A stretch of DNA of 22,997 bases from Lachnospiraceae bacterium UBA7729 (lineage in GTDB: Bacteria > Bacillota > Clostridia > Lachnospirales > Lachnospiraceae): NCBI GenBank assembly GCA_002482005.1, contig DLFD01000012.1, positions 1 to 22,997 of the forward strand, in the 5' to 3' direction. The notes below the pieces were generated by a model that saw nothing but the letters and a program-made list of their open reading frames with translations, did not search any database and was not told the origin of the DNA. Position 1 is the first letter of the stretch; the number at the start of each line of letters is the position of its first letter. This document shows positions 13,417 to 21,010 of this stretch, one piece after another. Position numbers and translations under genes: made by a program.

Positions 13417-15183
13417 TTATGCCTCGGAAGCTGCTGCTCCGCTCTCGCTCTCAGTGCCTGCCTGCTTCTTCTCATCTGCCTGCTTCTTCATTGTGCGCAG
13501 AGAATCCACCGCCAGGACCAGAGCAAGTACGACCAGCAGGAACGCGATGACGATACGGACGATGTCCCACACCGGATCAGTGGAAGCTCCGGATGCATAG
13601 ACACGGACATTCGAGATGATCGTCTGGATCAGAGAAGTGACTGTAACGATCATCATGAAGATCATCGGGATGTAGAACATCTTGTTCTTCTTGCCGACCT
13701 TGCCCAGCCAGGTAGCAACTGCCAGGAGTCCGACTGCTGCAAGCAGCTGGTTGGAAGCTCCGAACAGCGGCCAGATATTGATGTATCCGGTCATACCAAG
13801 GCCGATGCCAAGGACAACGGTAAGGATGGATGAAAAGTACGGATTGACAAGAACCTTCTTGAATCCCTTGACATCGTCCACTGTCTCACCCGGCGCAAGC
13901 CAGAGTTCCTGGAAAGTATATCTTGCCAGTCTGGTGGAAGTATCCAGAGAAGTCAGGCAGAATACGGAGATCGCCAGGATCAGGAGCGACTGGATGACCG
14001 GCTGTGCCTTCGCAAGTCCCGGAAGTTTTGCTGCCATGCCTGCGATACCGATGGAGAATACCTGCATCGGATTGGTTATGGTTCCTGATGAGAAATCCTT
14101 CCACAAAAAGCCAACCGCGCATACAGTGCAGAGACCAAGGACACACTCGATCAGCATGGAGCCGTAAGCTACCGGAAGCGCATGCTTCTCATTGTCCAGC
14201 TGCTTGCTGGTCGTTCCGGAAGATACCAGTGAATGGAATCCGGAGATCGCTCCGCAGGCAATGGTAACAAACAGTGCCGGGAACAGATAATTCTTGCTGC
14301 CATCAGCCTTTGTCAGGACGAATGAAGTGAATGCCGGCATATCAGCCATGTTCGGATGAGCTCCGAAGATACCGATAACCGCCAGGATCAGCATGAAGTA
14401 AAGCAGGAATGAACTCAGATAGTCACGAGGCTGAAGCAGGATCCATACCGGAACAACAGATGCAGCTGTGATGTAGATCCCAATCCCGATCATCCATGCA
14501 GTATTGCTGAGGTAGATCGGATGCCAGTGAAGGCCAAGTGCGATGATGGCAACGATTCCTGCAATACCAGCGATAGTAGTGGCCAGCAGGGGAGCATTCC
14601 TGCGATAGATCAGGAAACCGAACGCGATAGCCAGGCCGATGAACAGGATCGAGATCATAGCGGTGGAAGCATTGGTAGCGGAAGCTGCCTTGTCCAGCAC
14701 TCCGTCCGTGTAAGTTGCTGCAAATGTTCCTGCCACCATGGATGAGAATGCTGCGATGACCAGAAGCAGCGTCAGATAGGTGAAGATCAGAAACAGCTTC
14801 TTCATCCTGGAGCCCATGGTATCACCGATGATCTCACCGATCGACTGGCCCTTATGACGTACGGATGCGAACAGTGCTCCGAAGTCATGGACTCCGCCGA
14901 AGAAGATTCCTCCGACAAGGATCCACAGCGCAACCGGAACCCAGCCGAATACGGCTGCCTGAACAGGTCCGGTGATAGGACCGGCGCCTGCGATCGATGA
15001 GAAGTGATGCCCCATCAGGACAGGTGCCTTTGACGGTACATAATCGACACCATCCTCATATTCATAGGCCGGTGTCTTCCTGGTCGGATCAACGCCCCAT
15101 GTCTTCGCCAGCCATCTACCGTAGAAAAGATAGCCGCATGCAAGAACAATGATACCGATCAGAAGAATCAGTGCTGCATTCAT
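13417..15183 (-). CDS. cstA: CstA-family (carbon starvation) transporter
   Basis: A 588-residue polytopic membrane protein, about 14-16 hydrophobic segments. The N-terminal family hallmarks are strong: YGRWLAKTWGVDPTRKTPAYEYEDGVDYVPS followed by a block around GHHFSSIAGAGPITGPV and FFGGVHDFGALFASVRHKGQSIGEI. CstA/BtsT proteins of enterobacteria carry pyruvate, and CstA is linked to peptide uptake in several bacteria. At 588 residues this is shorter than the roughly 700-residue E. coli proteins, as usual in Gram-positives. GAGGAGG precedes the ATG. It is the second gene behind the T-box at 16154-16508; a 224-bp gap separates it from the first gene. The small YbdD partner of proteobacterial cstA is absent. 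Confidence 0.93.
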   Translation of the reverse strand: MNAALILLIGIIVLACGYLFYGRWLAKTWGVDPTRKTPAYEYEDGVDYVPSKAPVLMGHHFSSIAGAGPITGPVQAAVFGWVPVALWILVGGIFFGGVHDFGALFASVRHKGQSIGEIIGDTMGSRMKKLFLIFTYLTLLLVIAAFSSMVAGTFAATYTDGVLDKAASATNASTAMISILFIGLAIAFGFLIYRRNAPLLATTIAGIAGIVAIIALGLHWHPIYLSNTAWMIGIGIYITAASVVPVWILLQPRDYLSSFLLYFMLILAVIGIFGAHPNMADMPAFTSFVLTKADGSKNYLFPALFVTIACGAISGFHSLVSSGTTSKQLDNEKHALPVAYGSMLIECVLGLCTVCAVGFLWKDFSSGTITNPMQVFSIGIAGMAAKLPGLAKAQPVIQSLLILAISVFCLTSLDTSTRLARYTFQELWLAPGETVDDVKGFKKVLVNPYFSSILTVVLGIGLGMTGYINIWPLFGASNQLLAAVGLLAVATWLGKVGKKNKMFYIPMIFMMIVTVTSLIQTIISNVRVYASGASTDPVWDIVRIVIAFLLVVLALVLAVDSLRTMKKQADEKKQAGTESESGAAASEA

Positions 15184-15407
15184 TGTTTTTTCCTCCTCTT
15201 GAACAACAATAGTGTGTATCTATCATCAGCGCCTTGCGGCGCAGGATGAACTGTTTAGATGCCGGAAGACCTGTCAGCGGTGTTCTTCCGGTCTCCGGAC
15301 CTGTTTCCCTGACATCCGGCTTTCTGAAGCTCTCCGGCCTCTGTTCTCCTGGCATCAGCGGCCTTATCGTCTCCGGCCTTGTGGCAGTGCAGCTCCGGTC
15401 CCTGCCC

Positions 15408-16106
15408 TCATGGCATCAGCTGCCGGAGCAGTTTTGCATTGTCGTGGCCGCTCGAATTTGTAGCTGTAAGCCTTCCGCTCTTCCTGTTCCCGAAAAGCCT
15501 TCCAGTCTCTCTGTCGCCAGCATCTGCTTCCCAGGCATCATCTCCCAGGACGGCAAGCCCTGTATGAAAATCCATCCATCCGTCCAGCGTAAAGCGGAAG
15601 TTTTTATGGATCCTGCACTTTTTCAGCAGTCTCAACGCTTCCGGATCACACCTGCTGCATACTGCAAGAAGCGTCAGGGTCGAACACATATGCCCCTTTC
15701 CAGGATGGATGAGCTTCATTCCCTCCTCATACACATATGACTCAAGCTCCCGGTAAAGCTCTTCCGTGAGATGAGGAAGCAGGAAGATATAGCAGTACTC
15801 ATGGCTTTCAGCGCTCCAGAGTTCATTCTTCTTTGTGAGAACATACTGGGCATTCCTCACATCAAAGTCGCATCGGCACATCAGGCTGTCCGGCATCCGC
15901 CCGGGATCACCGGCGGCAGGATCCTGGATCTCCCCTTCCGCAATCTTCCTTCTGTCTGCTCCACCCGGCAGGTCCTCTGCCGGAGTAATGTTGTAATACC
16001 GGCGGTAAGCTGTCACAAGACGCCTCGAATAACGACCGGTCTCCGTATCCGGAAGGCCGCTGAGCATCTTCGTTAACTCTTCTCCTTCTGTCTCTTCAGC
16101 AGTCAT
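15408..16106 (-). CDS. Uncharacterised protein, first gene behind the T-box and upstream of cstA
   Basis: A 232-residue soluble protein with no signal peptide or membrane segment. The conserved-looking core is residues about 75-190. It contains a YVLTKKNELWSAESHEYCYIF stretch, a GKGHMCSTLTLLAVCSR stretch and an HKNFRFTLDGWMDFHTGLAVL stretch. I believe this resembles a family of clostridial proteins of unknown function, but I cannot name a domain with certainty. Residues 1-60 and 190-232 are hydrophilic and low in complexity. The tail (EADAGDRETGRLFGNRKSGRL...) is followed by a TGA and then 50 more open codons of similar composition. The ATG follows AAAGGGCGGG. It is the only gene between the T-box terminator and cstA, so it shares amino-acid-responsive control with it. 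Confidence 0.8.
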   Translation of the reverse strand: MTAEETEGEELTKMLSGLPDTETGRYSRRLVTAYRRYYNITPAEDLPGGADRRKIAEGEIQDPAAGDPGRMPDSLMCRCDFDVRNAQYVLTKKNELWSAESHEYCYIFLLPHLTEELYRELESYVYEEGMKLIHPGKGHMCSTLTLLAVCSRCDPEALRLLKKCRIHKNFRFTLDGWMDFHTGLAVLGDDAWEADAGDRETGRLFGNRKSGRLTATNSSGHDNAKLLRQLMP

Positions 16107-16153
16107 CCGTCCCGCCCTTTCTTCTGTAAAAGTCTGCCTGTATGGTCAGGTAT

Positions 16154-16194
16154 AAAAAAAGCCTCTGCACGCGTAAAGTACGTCGTGCAAAGGC
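16154..16194 (-). terminator. T-box intrinsic terminator
   Basis: Arms GCCTTTGCACG (16184-16194) and CGTGCAGAGGC (16161-16171) pair over 11 positions with one G-U, followed on the minus strand by T7. The left arm shares CTTTGC with the antiterminator, so the two folds exclude each other. Confidence 0.93.
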
Positions 16195-16508
16195 GGAGAG
16201 ATCACATCTTCGTGGTACCACTTTGCTTGCTGCCAGGGCAGCCGCTCATGCCGGAATCCGGCGGTCATATAACGGTGAGAACCGGCGGCACTTACTTCCT
16301 GTCTGTGGGATCTTACAAACTAAGAGGACGCCTGGCTGGCTTCCGCTTTCCTTCTGATCCTCACGGGTTCAGTGTGCTGCTCGCAGAGGAGATCCAAACC
16401 GGATTTTCCATGCTGCGTCTCAGCCCCTGCAGCTCTCTGTGATGTTCCATCCGTGGATATATTCTGGTCATTGCATTTACATATATTCTTTTTTGTTTAC
16501 TTTTGTTG
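16154..16508 (-). ncRNA. T-box leader controlling the 232-aa gene and cstA
   Basis: On the minus strand the leader shows all class I T-box parts. A stem I carries the AGAGAG loop-E strand, and a GCTGC...GCAGC helix with an AGGGG/CTCCT helix above it. The T-box core AAAGTGGTACCACG is at 16211-16224. GCAAAG upstream of it can pair with CTTTGC downstream as antiterminator, and the intrinsic terminator follows. In the specifier loop the 3' strand reads CTGAACCCGTG. By the GAA-then-codon layout of known T-boxes the specifier would be CCC (16365-16367) or CCG (16364-16366), both proline. Uncharged tRNA(Pro) would then turn the operon on. The T-box call is firm; the proline reading is tentative. Confidence 0.92.
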
Positions 16509-16514
16509 AATCGA

Positions 16515-16543
16515 ATCATACCACTCCGAATTGCTCCTTGCAA
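16515..16543 (-). promoter_or_regulatory. Sigma-A type promoter of the T-box operon
   Basis: Minus strand -35 TTGCAA (16538-16543), 17-bp spacer, -10 TATGAT (16515-16520, five of six consensus). Start predicted near 16508. Confidence 0.8.
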
Positions 16544-16639
16544 CCGGTATTTTATCAATATTTATGTTTTTTTTACTGTATATTTTTCGGACGCAAACGG
16601 ATAACATGCAGAATATCAGCAGAAAAAAGGGCAGAAAAA

Positions 16640-16665
16640 GATCCGGCAGCAGGCGCTGCCGGATC
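16640..16665 (-). terminator. Terminator of the HD-domain gene
   Basis: Perfect 11-bp stem GATCCGGCAGC/GCTGCCGGATC with a 4-base loop, followed by T5 on the minus strand. The stop codon of the HD gene overlaps the stem. Confidence 0.92.
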
Positions 16666-17218
16666 ATACGATCATGGCTGTCATGATCATGCCCGCCGTC
16701 TCCCGCCTCAGGATCGGGAGCTTTGGGCGATATAGCAGTTCCCGCATGGAACTGTACTTATCTGCCAGGGTGATGATATATCCTTCCGCAGATGATGGCA
16801 TCCAGCCGTTCAGCGGCCACATATGGCAGCGGATGATCTCCTCTGTCTTGCGGTCCATATCCGGGACCAGAACTTTGGACACCTTCACGGAATCGATTGG
16901 ATGAAGCCTCAGAGACTCTCTGTTGTTAGCGAACTTCTCGTAACGGCCTATGATACCCAGATCATGACACAGGGCGCCGACTGTGACCGCCCTCAGATCA
17001 AGCCTCAGACCCATCTTCCCAAGTCTGTAGCACATGCGGAGGGCAGATGCCGTGACATTCAGGGTATGCTCCGCAACCGTGGTATTCGTATGGTGCTTCT
17101 GCTCAAACCCCTTCCGGAAAAGCTCGGAATGAATGATATCCGCTCCGTAATTCTCGATATCTGCAGCAATCCTTCTGTTGACTTCGCGCATCTCCTGTCT
17201 TGCGAGATATTCTGTCAT
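16664..17218 (-). CDS. HD-domain metal-dependent phosphohydrolase
   Basis: A 184-residue single-domain HD superfamily protein. Metal ligands are visible in order: His42/43 in KHHTNTTVAEH, the His85-Asp86 pair (ALCHDLG), His106 and His132 as further candidates, and Asp153 (TLADKYSS). It should hydrolyse phosphomonoesters or phosphodiesters of nucleotides; the substrate is not predictable, and there is no GYP extension for cyclic di-GMP. GAAGGAG lies about 12 bp before the ATG, slightly far. It lies 169 bp downstream of the cation exporter on the same strand, with duplicated sequence and a GTCCGGACA-type hairpin (17241-17262) between them, so cotranscription is uncertain. Confidence 0.88.
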   Translation of the reverse strand: MTEYLARQEMREVNRRIAADIENYGADIIHSELFRKGFEQKHHTNTTVAEHTLNVTASALRMCYRLGKMGLRLDLRAVTVGALCHDLGIIGRYEKFANNRESLRLHPIDSVKVSKVLVPDMDRKTEEIIRCHMWPLNGWMPSSAEGYIITLADKYSSMRELLYRPKLPILRRETAGMIMTAMIV

Positions 17219-17324
17219 TCTTTAAGGCGCTCCTTCTATAAGTCCGGACATCCTGTCCGGGACATCCACAGGATCTGATCGATCCACACAAAATTGAATC
17301 TAGCCTATTCCTGCAGCCATGTCA

Positions 17325-17375
17325 AGCTGCCAGAGTCCGGAGCGGATGCAGCTGCCAGAGTCCGGAGCCAGATGC
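17325..17375. repeat. Tandem duplication of about 25 bp after the CDF gene
   Basis: AGCTGCCAGAGTCCGGAGC followed by GGATGC (17325-17349), then the same 19 bases followed by CAGATGC (17350-17375). The duplicated block is flanked by an 11-bp direct repeat CTATTCCTGCA at 17305-17315 and 17388-17398, the second copy covering the stop codon of the CDF gene. Confidence 0.85.
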
Positions 17376-17387
17376 AGACAGGATCCA

Positions 17388-18266
17388 CTATTCCTGCATG
17401 ATCTCCAGCTGAAGACGATGGATCTCCCCGTAGATCTCCCCGATATTCTTTCTGTGGTCGATCTCTATATTCACAGATCCGGACCATGCCCCCGGGCCAT
17501 AATTATGAAGCATCATATCAGCAGCGCCAAGGATCCCGGGGGTCCTGCGGATCTTCCGGTACAGTTCATCCGCCAGCTCCTTCTGCCCCGGGCGCCCCAG
17601 CAGTTCTGATACCGTGTCCTTCAGCACCTCAAGTCCCGCCTTCAGGATCAGGACCGCCATCACGATTCCGACATATGCATCGATGGAGATGCGAAGCGCC
17701 AGGTAGATCGCCGCCGATGCAATCGTCAGGACGGAGGCAAGCGAATCATTCCTTCCCTCAAGCCCGATCGCAGCCAGCGATCCTGAACCCGTTCTCTTTC
17801 CTGTCCGGATGGTATAGACCCCAAGAAAGAACTTTACGACTGCTGCTCCGCCCACGATCGCCATGGCAGACAGCGAAACAGAAAGCTTCTGCGGTTTTAT
17901 GATCAGTTTCACAGATTCGGTCATCATCTCCGCGCCTGCTACGATGATGATCACGGCAACCGTCAGACTTGTAAGATACTCGATCCTGCCGTAGCCGAAA
18001 GGATGTCTGCTGTCAGGATGTTTCCTGGAAAGCTTCGTACCGACCAGGGTCAGCGCTGAAGTCAGTGCATCCATGGCATTGTTCACGCCTTCCGACATGA
18101 TCGCTATGGAAGATGTCAGGAATCCCAGAACGATCCTCGAAGCTGCTATCAGCAGATTCAGAATAATACCGAGTACGGAAACCCTCACGATCTCCTGTTC
18201 TCTTGCCAGACCACCCTGCTCCGGATTCTCCGGAACTCCGGCCGCTCCCCCCCTGAATTGTTCCAT
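17388..18266 (-). CDS. Cation diffusion facilitator (CDF) family transporter with shortened C terminus
   Basis: A 292-residue exporter of divalent metal ions at the cytoplasmic membrane, with six predicted transmembrane segments in residues 28-210. The transport site in TM2 reads N62-x3-D66 (GVNNAMDAL) and in TM5 E-x3-D (LEGRNDSLAS). The HPFGYGRIEYL loop is the family signature. Cytoplasmic residues 215-292 start the usual ferredoxin-like domain, but the protein stops at LEIMQE. Clostridial relatives I know continue for roughly 90 more residues. The truncation coincides with duplicated sequence downstream. Three start codons cluster (GTG 18275, ATG 18272, ATG 18266); the last has GAGGTG at the best distance. 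It follows the ion transporter by 75 bp. Metal specificity is not predictable. Confidence 0.88.
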   Translation of the reverse strand: MEQFRGGAAGVPENPEQGGLAREQEIVRVSVLGIILNLLIAASRIVLGFLTSSIAIMSEGVNNAMDALTSALTLVGTKLSRKHPDSRHPFGYGRIEYLTSLTVAVIIIVAGAEMMTESVKLIIKPQKLSVSLSAMAIVGGAAVVKFFLGVYTIRTGKRTGSGSLAAIGLEGRNDSLASVLTIASAAIYLALRISIDAYVGIVMAVLILKAGLEVLKDTVSELLGRPGQKELADELYRKIRRTPGILGAADMMLHNYGPGAWSGSVNIEIDHRKNIGEIYGEIHRLQLEIMQE

Positions 18267-18341
18267 CACCATCACCTCACATCCGGAATTCTGCAGCTAT
18301 ATCCTGCTTCCGGACCATATTTCCCGATGAACTCCCTCATC

Positions 18342-19610
18342 TCAGTGCCATACTGCCCAGATGTAGACATAGCCCACAAACACAGCTGTCAGCGTCAGCG
18401 GGACCCCGATCCGGAAGAAGTCCTTCATTCCGACTTTCTCCCCGTTCTTATCCAGAATCCCGATCGTAGCAATGTTTGCTGACGCACCGAAAGGCGTCAG
18501 ATTGCCCCCAAGGGTAGCCCCGGAAAGCAGTCCGAAATACAGAAGATACGGCTCTATTCCAAGAAGGGCAGCCACACTCTGCACAACCGGAAGCATCGTT
18601 GCGACATAAGGAATATTGTCGATGAAAGCCGATATCGCAACGCTTCCGAATACGACCACAGTATAAAGCAGAAACAGATCCGATCCGCCGACCCGGCTGA
18701 TTGCTGAAGCAACATCATCGATCACGCCGACAGCCTTGATCCCGCCGATCACGACAAACAGACCGCACAGAAGAAGGATCGTATTCAGATCGATTCCACG
18801 CAGCGCCCGGACCATTCCTTTTCTGCTCTTTGTCCGGACCAGGTCATAGATCACAGAGACTGCTGCCAGTGCGCAGCAGATCAGTCCATTCGTCACATCC
18901 GGCTTATTCGGTACGAAAGAAGCGGTGATCAGCAGGGCCACTACCAGAACCAGCATGACGGACGGAACATAATCCTCAACTTTTGTAAGCCCCTCCGCAT
19001 GTACCGGTTTCTTCTCATCCCGGAACAGGACCATCATAACCGGGATGGTAGCCAGAGCTCCGAATTCCACTGCCCAGAAGATACCGGGCCTTCCTTCCAT
19101 CCAGAAGAATTTCGTGAAATCCATGTGAGCGTATGCGCCAAGCATGATGGACGTCGTATCGCCTACCAGGGTCGCTGCTCCCTGAAGATTGGAGGAGACA
19201 GCAATACTGATGATCATCCTGACAGGGCTGATCTTCAGTTTCCGGCAGACCGCGATCCCGACAGGCGCCACCATGAGAACTGTCGCCACGTTATCAATGA
19301 ATGCTGAGATCGCACCGGCAAACAGGGACATATAGATCGTCACCCACATCACATTCTTTGCCTTGTCCAGCAGGATATCCGCGATCAGGTTCGGCATCTT
19401 CGAAGCGATGAAGTAGTCCACGATCACCATAGTGCCCGCGATCATCAGGATGACATTCCAGTCGATCTCCGAAAACACCCTGGATACAGGAAGGATTCCC
19501 GTAAGCACAAAGATGGTCCCTGTGATCAGAGCCGCCCACATCCTTCGCGTCGGTCTGACCACCATCACCACATACATCGCTATGAATAACAGGATCGCTG
19601 CGATCTTCAT
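18342..19610 (-). CDS. ArsB/NhaD-type (IT superfamily) ion transporter
   Basis: A 422-residue membrane protein with about 11-12 transmembrane segments. Two inverted-topology signatures repeat: SAFIDNVATVLMVAPVGIA in the first half and SAFIDNIPYVATMLPVV in the second. Each half also has a re-entrant-type loop (SSNLQGAATLVGDTTSIMLG and GGNLTPFGASANIATIGI). This layout is shared by ArsB arsenite and NhaD sodium/proton carriers. There is no arsenic operon context here, so an anion/cation antiporter of unknown substrate is the safest name. AGGAGG precedes the ATG. It probably forms an operon with the CDF transporter 75 bp downstream. Confidence 0.9.
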   Translation of the reverse strand: MKIAAILLFIAMYVVMVVRPTRRMWAALITGTIFVLTGILPVSRVFSEIDWNVILMIAGTMVIVDYFIASKMPNLIADILLDKAKNVMWVTIYMSLFAGAISAFIDNVATVLMVAPVGIAVCRKLKISPVRMIISIAVSSNLQGAATLVGDTTSIMLGAYAHMDFTKFFWMEGRPGIFWAVEFGALATIPVMMVLFRDEKKPVHAEGLTKVEDYVPSVMLVLVVALLITASFVPNKPDVTNGLICCALAAVSVIYDLVRTKSRKGMVRALRGIDLNTILLLCGLFVVIGGIKAVGVIDDVASAISRVGGSDLFLLYTVVVFGSVAISAFIDNIPYVATMLPVVQSVAALLGIEPYLLYFGLLSGATLGGNLTPFGASANIATIGILDKNGEKVGMKDFFRIGVPLTLTAVFVGYVYIWAVWH

Positions 19611-19684
19611 CCAATCCCTCCTGCTGCTCTCCGGACATCTCCGCCGGCAGCTCGCTGAATCTGCTCCTATTTCCCGATTTTTTT

Positions 19685-19693
19685 ATCATAACA
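19685..19693 (-). promoter_or_regulatory. Extended -10 promoter of the ion transporter gene
   Basis: Minus strand TG-T-TATGAT. No clear -35. Start predicted near 19678, about 68 nt before the ATG. Confidence 0.5.
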
Positions 19694-19777
19694 CTTCATA
19701 TCGCATGAAATCATCCTTAATTCTGCCGAAAAAGATTGGTAAAAAAGTGAAAGATCAAAAATAAAATGTGACAGTTA

Positions 19778-19806
19778 TTGACACCATCTTCTTCCGGTGC
19801 TACGAT
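19778..19806 (+). promoter_or_regulatory. Promoter of the XRE-ImmA operon
   Basis: Perfect -35 TTGACA (19778-19783), 17-bp spacer, -10 TACGAT (19801-19806). Start predicted near 19813, giving a leader of about 110 nt. A second TACGATAC lies at 19873-19880. Confidence 0.8.
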
Positions 19807-19815
19807 ACGGGTGTC

Positions 19816-19833
19816 TGAAAGGTTCACCTTTCA
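19816..19833. repeat. Operator-like perfect dyad downstream of the XRE promoter
   Basis: TGAAAGGT-TC-ACCTTTCA: two 8-bp perfect arms placed just after the transcription start. Position and size fit an autorepressor site for the XRE protein. A weaker dyad, GTGAcTG-ATA-CAtTCAC (lower case marks mismatches), lies at 19853-19869. Confidence 0.6.
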
Positions 19834-19922
19834 TGGCTGTCTTTGAGATAATGTGACTGATACATTCACTTATACGATACTGACGCCAGATCATGCGCCA
19901 GAAAGATGCGGAGGGACAGAAG

Positions 19923-20333
19923 ATGTCATTTGCGGAGAATCTGAAAAAGCTGCGGAAAGCCAGAGGGCTTACCCAGGCGGAACTGGCCGAAAAGATCGGT
20001 CTTAACAAAAGGGCGGTCATCTATTATGAAGCCGGCGGACATTACCCGAAGAAACATGAAACTTATCAGAAGATCGCCGAAGTTCTGGGCTGTACGACCG
20101 ACGATCTCCTCACGGAGAATGACCGCTTTATCTCGGAAGCAGGCAGCCGGTACGGCTCCCGCGGCAGGAAGCAGGCGGAAGAAGCTGTGAATACTCTTTC
20201 CGGTCTTTTTGCCGGCGGGGAACTGTCCGAACGGGACCGCGACGCTGTTGCCAAAGCCATCCAGGAAGCCTACTGGTACGCCAAAGAGCATAACCGCAAG
20301 TACATCCCTTTCCATTTCAAGGATGAAGAATGA
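19923..20333 (+). CDS. XRE-family transcriptional regulator (ImmR/DdrO-like context)
   Basis: A 136-residue repressor. Residues 4-62 are a Cro/C1 helix-turn-helix (NLKKLRKARGLTQAELAEKIGLNKRAVIYYE). Residues 63-136 form a helical C-terminal part with an Arg/Gly-rich hinge (SRYGSRGRKQ), which could be the dimerisation and cleavage region. GGAGGGA lies about 6 bp before the ATG at 19923; ten upstream codons are open but lack a site. The ImmA/IrrE protease gene follows after 9 bp. Such pairs (ImmR-ImmA in ICEBs1, DdrO-IrrE in Deinococcus) work by the protease cutting the repressor after DNA damage or another signal. No integrase or other mobile-element gene is visible here. Confidence 0.9.
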   Translation: MSFAENLKKLRKARGLTQAELAEKIGLNKRAVIYYEAGGHYPKKHETYQKIAEVLGCTTDDLLTENDRFISEAGSRYGSRGRKQAEEAVNTLSGLFAGGELSERDRDAVAKAIQEAYWYAKEHNRKYIPFHFKDEE

Positions 20334-20342
20334 GGTACCGGA

Positions 20343-20897
20343 ATGATCGATTCCCATAAAATCTGTAAGACAGCGGAGCGCCTGATCACGCGCTTCGGGA
20401 CAAGCGATCCGGAGGCGCTTGCCGACCATCTCGGCATCGTGATCTTCCCGAACCTTGACACAGACCTGCTGCTCGGCATGTATCTGTATAAGTGGAAGAA
20501 CCGGATGATCTTTCTGAACCGCGGTCTGGAAGAACATGTCAGAAAGTGCGTCATCGCTCACGAACTCGGGCATGATCAGCTGCACCGCCGTGAAGCTGAA
20601 GACGGAGCTTTGCAGGAATACTATTCTCTCTTCCGCATGACGAACCGGATGGAATATGAAGCCAACGCGTTCGCCTCCCATCTGATCCTGGATACTCAGG
20701 AAACACTGGATGAGATCCGACAGGGCGCCACCGTAGATGAGATCGCGCAGAAGGCAGGAGTGGACATCAACCTTGTCCTGATCAAGGTCACAGAGCTCAG
20801 CAAGCTCGGCTATGACCTGAGGACTCCCCATGAAGCTGACGGGGGCTTTCTGAAGAACCTGACGCCGGATTACGGCAGACAGGCAGACTGTGAATAA
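20343..20897 (+). CDS. ImmA/IrrE-family metallo-endopeptidase
   Basis: A 184-residue zinc protease of the COG2856 family. The active-site helix reads HELGH (73-77: zinc ligands His73 and His77, catalytic Glu74). The third ligand is expected at Glu106 in MEYEANAFASHLIL. The N-terminal part (TAERLITRFGTSDPEALADHLGIVI) matches the family. The C-terminal part, from about residue 123, holds a short helical module (VDEIAQKAGVDINLVLIKVTEL). It is translationally close to the XRE gene (9-bp gap, GAGG upstream) and its likely substrate is that repressor. Catalytic residues are intact, so the protein should be active. Confidence 0.92.
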   Translation: MIDSHKICKTAERLITRFGTSDPEALADHLGIVIFPNLDTDLLLGMYLYKWKNRMIFLNRGLEEHVRKCVIAHELGHDQLHRREAEDGALQEYYSLFRMTNRMEYEANAFASHLILDTQETLDEIRQGATVDEIAQKAGVDINLVLIKVTELSKLGYDLRTPHEADGGFLKNLTPDYGRQADCE

Positions 20898-20923
20898 GGC
20901 AGTGCTTTCTCTCAGACTGTCTT
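20896..20923 (+). terminator. Weak terminator after the ImmA gene
   Basis: Arms AAGGCAGT (20896-20903) and ACTGTCTT (20916-20923) pair with one G-U, followed by ATTTATTTA rather than a pure T-tract. It would separate the XRE-ImmA transcript from the polymerase genes only partly. Confidence 0.35.
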
Positions 20924-20944
20924 ATTTATTTACGCCCGTCGTGT

Positions 20945-20956
20945 GAACATATGTTC
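20945..20956. promoter_or_regulatory. LexA (SOS) box upstream of the Y-family polymerase
   Basis: GAACATATGTTC, a perfect 12-bp palindrome that matches the Gram-positive SOS box core GAAC-N4-GTTC, with G following the right half as in CGAAC-N4-GTTCG. It lies 55 bp before the polymerase ATG, in the expected promoter zone (possible -10 TATTTT about 20 bp downstream). It indicates induction by DNA damage through LexA. Confidence 0.85.
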
Positions 20957-21010
20957 GTTTTGTGCATCTGCAACTATTTTCTGAGATTTTCGAAAAAAGA
21001 GGCGACCGGC

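Noticed and set aside
19853..19880. Second promoter for the XRE gene using the repeated TACGATAC
   Set aside because: No -35 box lies at an acceptable distance from the second TACGAT; the TTGACA promoter at 19778 is far better.
19923..20897. XRE-ImmA pair as part of an integrated element such as ICEBs1
   Set aside because: No integrase, excisionase, relaxase or attachment-site repeat is visible around it in this window; the flanking genes look chromosomal.
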